A stretch of 23,870 bases of DNA, taken from a virus. The stretch is from the IMG/VR virus record IMGVR_UViG_3300018038_000179, positions 1 through 23,870 of that record. One strand, given 5' to 3'. Numbering within the stretch: position 1 is the first letter of the stretch; every line of letters begins with the position of its first letter. Made by a program: the position numbers and the translations under genes. Shown here one piece after another: positions 17,101-22,016 of the stretch. Below the pieces are notes generated by a model, which was not told the DNA's origin, made no database searches, and saw nothing but the letters and a program-made list of their open reading frames with translations.

Positions 17101-17784
17101 GTCGACCGCGTTCGAGAGTCCCCGCATCATGCGTTCGAAGATCGAGACGTCCTGGCCCACCGCGCGCGCTGCGAAGCCGAACTGCGCGACCTCTTTTGCC
17201 GTCAAACCCGTCCGCAATTCCGCGTCCTTGATGCGCACGCCATACTCCCCAAGGCTCTTGGCCGCTTCAAGCGTGGCGATAGCAAAGCCGGTGATGACCG
17301 CCGCGCCCGCGCCGAGCGCTACGCCCAGCGGGCCGATCTTCCCGAGCAGTCCGGTCACCGCGCTCCCCGCGCCCTGGATCGGATTCTGAACCGACTGAGC
17401 GATGCGTTCGCCGAACGTTTCAATCGACTTGGTTTGCTTTTCCAGCGCCGCCGTGGCGTCGGCCTTCTTCTGTGTGGCGATCATGCGGTCGTACGCGCTG
17501 GTGATCGCGTCGATGGCCTGCGGCTCCTTGGCATAGCGCTGGAGCAAGGAGTCGCGCTGCGCGATCAGCCGGTCGACGCCGCTCTTGCCGTAGGTTTCAG
17601 CTTGCTTTTCGAGTGACGAGATCAGCCGTTGAATCGACGTGCGGGTCTGATCGGTAATGCGAATGACCTTGCCGTGCGTGCCCTCGGCCTGCCGCTCGAA
17701 ATTTTGGAGGTTCTGGTTCGCGCTGCGAACCGGCCCTGCCGTCGTGTCTTCGGCTTCGAGAATGACCTTTTCTGCTGCTGGCAT
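14140..17784 (-). CDS. Tape measure protein
   Basis: A 1214-residue protein that sets tail length and is ejected during infection. Residues 1-135 are helical and charged. Residues 137-175 form a glycine/alanine-rich hydrophobic stretch (GPLGVALGAGAAVITGFAIA). Residues about 500-750 are long charged helices with EEQSKAVAKLAAEW-type sequence. Residues about 970-1040 are very glycine-rich and hydrophobic (GAAGGAMIGFQMGGPLGALI), a typical tape-measure feature that may cross the host membrane. It is the second-longest gene here and follows the chaperones. By the common rule of about 0.15 nm per residue, the tail would be near 180 nm. No peptidase or lysozyme motif is obvious. The start overlaps nothing and follows the previous stop by one base. 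Confidence 0.9.
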   Translation of the reverse strand: MPAAEKVILEAEDTTAGPVRSANQNLQNFERQAEGTHGKVIRITDQTRTSIQRLISSLEKQAETYGKSGVDRLIAQRDSLLQRYAKEPQAIDAITSAYDRMIATQKKADATAALEKQTKSIETFGERIAQSVQNPIQGAGSAVTGLLGKIGPLGVALGAGAAVITGFAIATLEAAKSLGEYGVRIKDAELRTGLTAKEVAQFGFAARAVGQDVSIFERMMRGLSNAVDDTGKEGEKARAWLQRFGVDIQGVRTGMVPTSTVLLQISKGLESLPEGFDRDKVAMDLFKRAGIEAIPVMDGLRERIQRARELGFGPNESDVKRYEELNQKVVEFETRWESAVRNIKSLLVDMANAFGWVIDKIASKAPAPSKQELAEREAHAKHIADLQQQGTAALQAQQKTLQQQVAQTKPGMMDWVKEGVAAVGAYYGFPMPVGKLSANAEQWATNQTKLADVTEALDAIAARPKPHPPMIEPPAGKTGDEGYGAAVRSARRELAELQGGGEDRFAAIAAERQEAIEDALERFKGKAAPLVEILKQVYDAKWVKEYNTEQDRLNKEIDEQKKKWDELSGKSSKAIGSAFAQDIAEGNKRLEEQSKAVAKLAAEWVKLRDTGESQALAHAKRMIGISSDDDALGVLKAQQALDYGQIEKTRQAALSNLSTNPLEAIEQRMVAEKAAANAVGELRYQWEEKLAEAQKKAAKEAQDALDAQEKSIEKVLDKLYNTLFTKPRDFGKDLAKTIHEEVLKPVVSGISGVTASVLHPIIYGDDGKGGIAGVFKNMFGGGKSGDPVKVSTDQNTAATIQNTAHIAAMTAVLAGAMGMSAPSVPAATGMPGVSLPSISAPAVSVPIRTGGGGGGVGVGAGSVATVAAVAGPSFSDLANLPLNHDRIAQTLDMSAPISQTGPNGSFGTAAMANLPMNQGLSQMIQMAAGGKLQGSGGGSQILSNLKSSVWNQKEFTSLQDSGSSGFVSGLGAVAKSPAVGAAGMMLAESGLLGSHQGTWGGVGMGAAGGAMIGFQMGGPLGALIGGVAGAGIGIGEKLAGIESPQKKAHDDIKSIYGVDIPQNSGTIKQVVSIAQSEFGNDIAVAVRSPKVRQLVMLYSEATGQKMPLSASTPYAGSLVEQGGNLYQQASFQNNAWHSYTSNLPTLGGLGGSPFPTTAGPNVESGMGATSISLNINGQPITSDFVADQSMAAQATGYGRAQQSANLQVPGLMVS

Positions 17785-17785
17785 C

Positions 17786-18355
17786 TTAAGCCACTCGTTT
17801 CAACCCGCTGAAGTATTGCTGCGCGCCGATCTGCCGGAATCCTCGCGAGGCCCGCTCGACCGCGGCGCGCTCCTGATCGTCCATCCCATTGGCGCCGTCT
17901 ACCGCCACCACCAGGGGCCGATAGTTCTCCATGGCAGAGACGGTGATCGCCCGATCGCGCTCCGACACACCCCACATCCGCTCGATCTGATTGCCGTAGA
18001 ACGCGATCTCGGACGCGGTCTGCATGCGGCCCGGCAGCGACTCATCGAGGAACCCGAGAGTGGCCCTGTTTTCGTTGACAACCAGAACCTTCAGACAGCG
18101 CAGCGTGTGGCCGGTCCACGTCCAGTCGCGGATCGGCTGGAGGCCGCGTGCGGTCTTCATATCGGGGTAACCCTTGTGGCCGTCGCGCCCCGGCTTGAGC
18201 GCCGCCGCCGCCTGGTCGTAGATGTTCATCCCACTTTGGATGCGTTGCCGGATGGTGTCCGCGAGCAGTTCGCCAAAGCCCAACATCTCGTCCGAGGTAT
18301 ACGGCGAGTAAACGAAGCGGGCGTGCCGCACCACCGGCTGATATCGAAAGCCCAT
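17786..18355 (-). CDS. Unknown protein between chaperone and tape measure genes
   Basis: A 189-residue protein starting MGFRYQPVVRHARF, with AGGAGAT just before the ATG. I do not firmly recognise it. The layout is a helical N-terminal part (LADTIRQRIQSG), a middle with GRDGHKGYPDMKTARGLQPI and WTWTGHTLRCLKVLVVNENRATLGFLDE, then MWGVSERD near residue 130 and a helical C-terminus. This order (helix, basic linker, 'TG-x-T-x-x-x-L' strand pair, 'G-x-S-x-x-D') is reminiscent of virion morphogenesis or tail-completion proteins such as Mu gpG or P2 gpS. The position, after the chaperone and before the tape measure gene, is unusual for those. Its stop lies one base before the tape measure start. Confidence 0.5.
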   Translation of the reverse strand: MGFRYQPVVRHARFVYSPYTSDEMLGFGELLADTIRQRIQSGMNIYDQAAAALKPGRDGHKGYPDMKTARGLQPIRDWTWTGHTLRCLKVLVVNENRATLGFLDESLPGRMQTASEIAFYGNQIERMWGVSERDRAITVSAMENYRPLVVAVDGANGMDDQERAAVERASRGFRQIGAQQYFSGLKRVA

Positions 18356-18358
18356 CGC

Positions 18359-18751
18359 CTATCTCCTGGAGAGTTTGCGCAGCAGCAATTCCTGAAAACT
18401 CTTGGCGTCCCGATCCGCCGCGTCGACGCTGTCCTTGTGTTCCGCTTCAATCAACTCCATCGCCCGAAATTCCTCCTCGGTGATATCGTCCAGCGTGATC
18501 GTGATGCCGATTGTCTTCGCGTTCAACAATCGAAAGCACCGGCGCACCAGAAGCCCGTTCGGCGTCTCCATCGCCTCGTCGAGCAGGTTTTTCGGGCAGT
18601 TCGGCCCGTGACTGACGTCAATCGCCTTCCATCCGGCTTTGCAAGCCGGGCAGCCATCCAGCTCCTCCGACGAGGAGTAGCCGCACACCCGGCAGCGAAA
18701 CACGCGGTCCGGACAGTCTTCCTCCCTGCCACAGGCTGATTGCTGCCGCAC
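18359..18751 (-). CDS. Zinc-ribbon protein in the second tail-chaperone position
   Basis: A 130-residue protein if started at GTG 18751. Cysteines at 20, 23, 34 and 37 form a CxxC...CxxC zinc ribbon, with more cysteines at 7 and 13. The C-terminal half is acidic and helical (LDDITEEEFRAMELIEAE), like second-frame tail chaperone products. The GTG has no good ribosome binding site. The frame stays open upstream into the chaperone gene in the -1 register with no ATG, GTG or TTG. So the protein may be made as a frameshift extension of the chaperone, or from a CTG at 18775 preceded by GAGGGG. The stop is followed after three bases by the next ATG, with AGGAGA as ribosome binding site. Confidence 0.6.
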   Translation of the reverse strand: MRQQSACGREEDCPDRVFRCRVCGYSSSEELDGCPACKAGWKAIDVSHGPNCPKNLLDEAMETPNGLLVRRCFRLLNAKTIGITITLDDITEEEFRAMELIEAEHKDSVDAADRDAKSFQELLLRKLSRR

Positions 18752-18774
18752 CGCCGACCGGATCAGGAATCGCA

Positions 18775-18801
18775 GGCCCGGCCCCTCTGGGGAGTCGGGC
18801 C
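18775..18801 (-). other. GC-rich hairpin at the chaperone / zinc-ribbon junction
   Basis: Six bases after the chaperone stop codon, the minus-strand RNA can form an outer GGCCCG/CGGGCC stem with an inner CCCC-AGA-GGGG stem. It is not followed by a T-run. The location fits a structure that stimulates -1 frameshifting, or one that hides the GAGGGG element in front of a CTG codon at 18775. Both uses are inferred. Confidence 0.4.
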
Positions 18802-18804
18802 CCG

Positions 18805-19416
18805 CTATTCCGGGTCGTCGTCGCCTTCGATAGCGAGCTGTGCGATCACCTCGGAGACGGCCGCTGACTTGTGAACAATCGGCACCGTCCCCGCGTACCC
18901 CACGTGGGAGACGTGGAGCTTGTCGTAAAGCGCCCCACTCGGCTCCAGGAAGGCCCGCGTCTCCACCGAGCGCCGCGCCGCCATCACGCTGGTCGAGGCC
19001 TTCTCGTGCTCCTGCATCTCCTTGGCGGTCGGCATGCGCAGCACGTGCACCACGCGCGCGCCCGGAACCTTCATCGCGATCCGGTAGTTATTGCCCTCGC
19101 GTTCGATGGCAGTGATGTTCGTCCGCTCGACGCGCCCGATCACCATGCCGGCCTCGGCGTCGTCGAAAGCCGGGCCGTCCTTATCGAGGCGGATCTTGGC
19201 GAATAGCTCCGCGTTGATCCTCGGAAGGTCGATGTCCTCGCTCTGCGACTTCCCGCGCCCGAGGAAATGGCGAATGGTGCGTTGCGCGCGCGCCCACCCG
19301 CACCATTCCTCATCGGAAGGGAAACGAACCTCGCACCGTTTCTCGCCGCCCGATAAGATCGGCACGATGATGGTTTTCGAGGCGTCAAAAAGGGGATTGC
19401 TGGTTTGCTGTTCCAT
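18805..19416 (-). CDS. Tail assembly chaperone-like protein
   Basis: A 203-residue, charged, mostly helical protein between the tube gene and the tape measure region, the usual place of the lambda G-type chaperone. Chaperones of this kind coat the tape measure protein during tail assembly and are absent from the mature virion. The N-terminal beta part contains KTIIVPILSGGEKRCEVRFPSDEEW, reminiscent of chaperones or tail proteins that begin with a small beta domain. The C-terminal half contains helices and ends in an acidic EGDDDPE tail. The next reading frame is -1 relative to this gene, and a GC-rich hairpin starts a few bases after the stop. The ribosome binding site before the ATG is weak. 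Confidence 0.55.
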   Translation of the reverse strand: MEQQTSNPLFDASKTIIVPILSGGEKRCEVRFPSDEEWCGWARAQRTIRHFLGRGKSQSEDIDLPRINAELFAKIRLDKDGPAFDDAEAGMVIGRVERTNITAIEREGNNYRIAMKVPGARVVHVLRMPTAKEMQEHEKASTSVMAARRSVETRAFLEPSGALYDKLHVSHVGYAGTVPIVHKSAAVSEVIAQLAIEGDDDPE

Positions 19417-19449
19417 CGATTGCTATATCGGACGGAAGGAGTCGCACGC

Positions 19450-20502
19450 CTACGCGGGGGGTGCGCAAATTCCTGCCTGGGGTGTGGTGATCGACATCGT
19501 GACGAGCCCGTTGGTCGGGTCATACAACTGGACGCCGGTAACCTGCATCGTGGCGATGCCATCGGTGTTGGACAACTCGACCACGTTAAACCCCATCGAT
19601 TGAATGTCCATGGTGAACACGTTGTTGGCGTCGCGGGTAAAGGTGATCGTCGCCGGACCGATGACCTGATTGACCAAGTTGCCGTACTCCGCAGAGCCTG
19701 CCTGCACGCGCACCACAAACTGCACGGCGAAGCTCCGGTCGCCCCACTCGAAGCGTCCCTGAATCTGGAAGCCGTCCTGTTCGCCAGAACCTGGAAAGAA
19801 GCCCGGCCGGAAGTTGTTTTCCCACGAGGCGTCGAGCGACACAAAGTTCTTGCCAGATCCGCCCGCGAGGTAATTAATGCCGTTGATGGTCAACGCGGTG
19901 ACCATCCCCGCGTTGAACTCGTGGAGCTGCTGAGCCCCGGTCGGAAGGGTAATCCCGCTCGGCGTCAGGTACTGACCGGTCGTCACGCACTCGGCGACCA
20001 GGGTGGCGCTCGCGCGGCCCGGAGAGTTCTTGATCGCAAGCTTCCAGTTCTTGATCGCGCACCCGATCAGGATTTCATCCAGAATCGCCGAGGCTCCGGG
20101 CCGCATTTGCTGCACGAACGAGAAGTAGGGCAGCTCGAGGCCGGTCGGGTTGGTCGCGCCCATCGCCGGAACAATCGTGTAGGTGGTGGGAGGCGTCGCC
20201 CCGGTGCCGGCAACCGCGGTCACGTTTCCGAGCGAGAATGCCATCACGAACGCCAGGAATTCGGACGAGCAGTACTTCGAAATCTCGTACGTCGGCATGT
20301 TGTAGTGCGACTTGAAGAGCTGCGTCGGGAACTCATGCCCTTTGCCGATTTCAGCGCGGTCGTCCTCGTTCACCGGCACCTTGGCCCACGGCTTGGTGTT
20401 GAGATTCGTAAGGCGCCAGATCGCCGTCTGCGCGGCGGGCGTGGTGATGTTCGTCTGCTGCCCGTAGCTCCAGCCATCCATCAGCTCGTTTATGTTCGCC
20501 AT
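19450..20502 (-). CDS. Major tail tube protein
   Basis: A 350-residue protein that very probably forms the tail tube through which DNA passes. It starts MANINELMDGWSYG with GGAGG upstream inside the end of the preceding gene. It is rich in beta strands, with segments such as FAVQFVVRVQAG, ATITFTRDANNVFTMDI and a closing VELSNTDGIATMQVTGVQLYDP, in keeping with tube protein folds. It lies directly before the tail assembly chaperone and tape measure genes, the usual place. At 350 residues it is longer than lambda gpV (246), so an extra surface domain is likely. No sheath gene follows, which argues for a non-contractile tail. Exact family not recognised. Confidence 0.7.
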   Translation of the reverse strand: MANINELMDGWSYGQQTNITTPAAQTAIWRLTNLNTKPWAKVPVNEDDRAEIGKGHEFPTQLFKSHYNMPTYEISKYCSSEFLAFVMAFSLGNVTAVAGTGATPPTTYTIVPAMGATNPTGLELPYFSFVQQMRPGASAILDEILIGCAIKNWKLAIKNSPGRASATLVAECVTTGQYLTPSGITLPTGAQQLHEFNAGMVTALTINGINYLAGGSGKNFVSLDASWENNFRPGFFPGSGEQDGFQIQGRFEWGDRSFAVQFVVRVQAGSAEYGNLVNQVIGPATITFTRDANNVFTMDIQSMGFNVVELSNTDGIATMQVTGVQLYDPTNGLVTMSITTPQAGICAPPA

Positions 20503-20504
20503 GG

Positions 20505-20663
20505 CTACTTGGCCTCCTTCGGAGTGGTAGTCGGTTTCACCGGCGCGGGTACCTGATGCCAGCCAGCAGCCATCAGCGGCGTCAGGGCTGCGCTCGTCGC
20601 CGGGACTTCCTTGATTTCGTCGCCCTGCGGCGATTGCATAAAACAGGTTGGAACGTTCTGCAT
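20505..20663 (-). CDS. Small hypothetical protein upstream of the tail tube gene
   Basis: A 52-residue protein starting MQNVPTCFMQSP. I do not recognise it. I prefer the ATG at 20663 because GAGG lies at proper spacing before it; a GTG at 20687 in the same frame is possible and would add eight residues. The C-terminal half is proline- and lysine-rich (VPAPVKPTTTPKEAK). The gene ends two bases before the tube gene start and is likely co-translated with it. Such short genes before tail tube genes are common and mostly unassigned. Confidence 0.5.
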   Translation of the reverse strand: MQNVPTCFMQSPQGDEIKEVPATSAALTPLMAAGWHQVPAPVKPTTTPKEAK

Positions 20664-20691
20664 CGTATCCTCGACTCCGGTTGGCACCGGC

Positions 20692-21189
20692 TTACGGGTT
20701 CGTGGCCTCGATCAGCCGGACCGCCACTTCGAAATACTCAAACGTGGTTCCGTCTGCGCTGATCACGATAGTGTTGCGCCGCGCCTCGGGCAAATAGAAA
20801 TCCATCGGCTCGGCGTTCGGATCGATCTGAGTGTGGAGCATCTTTAGCGTGCTGCTCTCTGGGATGTCTTCGACGATCCAGGTCCAGAGATCCTCATAGC
20901 CGACGTTTGCGGTTTCCGGCGCACGCAGAAACAGCGCGAAGTGGTGAACGAAGACAAGCGCGTTCCCGAGCCTGCCAGGCCCGCTGCCGTTCCAGACAAT
21001 CATCAGCGAGCCGGGCGGCATCGACAACACCGCCAACCTTACGTTCGCCTGAGTGGGCTGCCCGAAGACGGTGATGTTCTCGGAATAGAACTGTATCTGC
21101 GCGGAATTCCCGCCCAGCGCCTCGACCAGATTCGGAAGGGCCTGTAGTGCGGTAACCCATTCCGCGAGAATCGTTTTGGGGTTAATCAT
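20692..21189 (-). CDS. Probable tail terminator / tail completion protein
   Basis: A 166-residue protein starting MINPKTILAEWV at an ATGA overlap with the head-joining gene, which marks translational coupling. The frame is open further upstream (to 21279), but that part overlaps the previous gene and looks like shadow sequence. A helical start (residues 1-20) is followed by an alternating alpha/beta body including the RNTIVISADGTTFEYFEVAVRLIE strand region near the end. Size and place between the head-joining gene and the tube gene match tail terminators of the lambda gpU type, which cap the tail tube and bind the head. Family assignment is by context. Confidence 0.5.
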   Translation of the reverse strand: MINPKTILAEWVTALQALPNLVEALGGNSAQIQFYSENITVFGQPTQANVRLAVLSMPPGSLMIVWNGSGPGRLGNALVFVHHFALFLRAPETANVGYEDLWTWIVEDIPESSTLKMLHTQIDPNAEPMDFYLPEARRNTIVISADGTTFEYFEVAVRLIEATNP

Positions 21190-21518
21190 TGCGACGGCGG
21201 CTGCATTGTCAGCGTGAGGTGAATCATCCCGTACGGATCGGGCTGCCGTACGGTGGTCACCGTAAAGACCGCTCCCCATGCTTCAACGATGTCGCCGCGC
21301 GCGGGCAGGACCGGAAGATCCGTCGGGTTCACGTCGATCTCCTCAACACTCGCCACCGCGCCCGCTTCCATCCGCTCGCGGATGCGCCGGATGATCGTGA
21401 TCGTGGAGGCGGTGCCGACCGCCTGTCCCGCTTGCATCGCCTGGTACTCCACAGATTCGCCGAACGCGTTTTGCATGCTGAGATTCACGCTCGCGGCGGT
21501 GGCAGACCAATCGGGCAT
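21186..21518 (-). CDS. Probable head-tail joining / head completion protein
   Basis: A 110-residue protein placed between the decoration gene and the tail-terminator-like gene, where head completion or stopper proteins normally lie. The sequence has an early helical stretch, a middle region with DVNPTDLPVLPARGDIVE, and a beta C-terminus (VFTVTTVRQPDPYGMIHLTLTM). The 'GD-x-V...F-x-V...' pattern is typical of small head-tail joining proteins of the lambda FII kind. No motif is decisive, so the role rests on position, size and general pattern. The start codon lacks a purine-rich ribosome binding site, because it directly follows the hairpin and a pyrimidine tract. The stop overlaps the next start (ATGA). 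Confidence 0.55.
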   Translation of the reverse strand: MPDWSATAASVNLSMQNAFGESVEYQAMQAGQAVGTASTITIIRRIRERMEAGAVASVEEIDVNPTDLPVLPARGDIVEAWGAVFTVTTVRQPDPYGMIHLTLTMQPPSQ

Positions 21519-21532
21519 AAAAGAGAATGAGC

Positions 21533-21566
21533 GGAGGGACGGCGGGCGAAGAGCCGCCGCCCCTCC
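21533..21566 (-). terminator. Strong hairpin after the decoration gene, possible partial terminator
   Basis: A 13-base-pair stem (arms 21533-21545 and 21554-21566) encloses an eight-base loop. The single plus-strand mismatch (A-C) is a G-U pair in minus-strand RNA. After the stem the minus strand reads GCTCATTCTCTTTTATG, so a short pyrimidine run with four T's precedes the next start codon. This is weaker than a classical terminator because the T-run begins several bases after the stem. It may reduce read-through from highly expressed head genes into tail genes, or block RNA decay. Confidence 0.45.
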
Positions 21567-21575
21567 AGCGGGTTC

Positions 21576-21938
21576 CTAGAACGCCGGGTTCAGGCGCACA
21601 CGGACAGTCGGATCGCCCGCCGCGCCACCGGGCGCCGCAATCCCGTTTGCCTGCATCAGGACGGCGACACCGATCTTCTTGTTGGTGCCGACCGTCGAGG
21701 TGGCCTGGAATGCGGTGTTGTTCCAGTACACGTAATCGCCTTCGTTGAAAGTGCTCGTGTCCTTGGCGAGATCGAAGACACCCTCCACCTGCATTTCCAT
21801 GTTGTCGCCGAGGTTCTGGTTGTTGACGGCGATACCGAACAGGTATCCCGTGCCGGCGATCTCCACACCGCCGCCCGAGCTTACGGCATACGGCGCGATC
21901 ACCGTGATCGTCTTGCCTTGCTGAACGTAGTTCTTCAT
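21576..21938 (-). CDS. DUF2190-type capsid decoration (cement) protein
   Basis: A 120-residue protein beginning MKNYVQQGKTITV. The N-terminal pattern, the central GVFDLAK segment, the EGDYVYW turn and the C-terminal VRVRLNP match what I know of the DUF2190 family. These small beta-rich proteins sit on the outside of the head and stabilise it. The open frame extends upstream to 22004, but the ATG at 21938 has a good ribosome binding site (GAGAGG, six bases before it), and the upstream residues cross a hairpin and look non-coding. The gene follows the capsid gene, where decoration proteins usually lie. It is flanked by strong hairpins on both sides, which may favour abundant expression. Confidence 0.85.
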   Translation of the reverse strand: MKNYVQQGKTITVIAPYAVSSGGGVEIAGTGYLFGIAVNNQNLGDNMEMQVEGVFDLAKDTSTFNEGDYVYWNNTAFQATSTVGTNKKIGVAVLMQANGIAAPGGAAGDPTVRVRLNPAF

Positions 21939-21959
21939 CGCTTCCTCTCGTTCTCCTGT

Positions 21960-21983
21960 GCCGGGCCGGCGAACCAGCCCGGC
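21960..21983 (-). other. RNA hairpin between capsid and decoration genes
   Basis: A ten-base-pair stem with a TTCG loop lies between the capsid stop (22017) and the decoration gene start (21938). The arms are 21960-21969 and 21974-21983. One pair is C-A on the plus strand but G-U in minus-strand RNA, so the structure is complete only in the transcript of these genes. No T-run follows, so it is not a standard terminator. It could protect or punctuate the capsid mRNA. Confidence 0.5.
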
Positions 21984-22016
21984 GATGCTTTCATGCTGCC
22001 GCACCTACTCGGCGGC

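Noticed and set aside
18805-18815. CCCGGAA as the slip site for -1 frameshifting
   Set aside because: In the chaperone frame it reads C-CCG-GAA, and the A-site tRNA would be mismatched at its second base after slipping, so I do not call it a slip site.
19405-20556. 383-codon open frame on the plus strand
   Set aside because: Antisense to the tail tube gene, with arginine-rich low-sense protein.
20664-20687. GTG start adding eight residues to the small gene before the tube gene
   Set aside because: GAGG at good spacing points to the ATG at 20663; the GTG lacks a comparable site. Not fully excluded.
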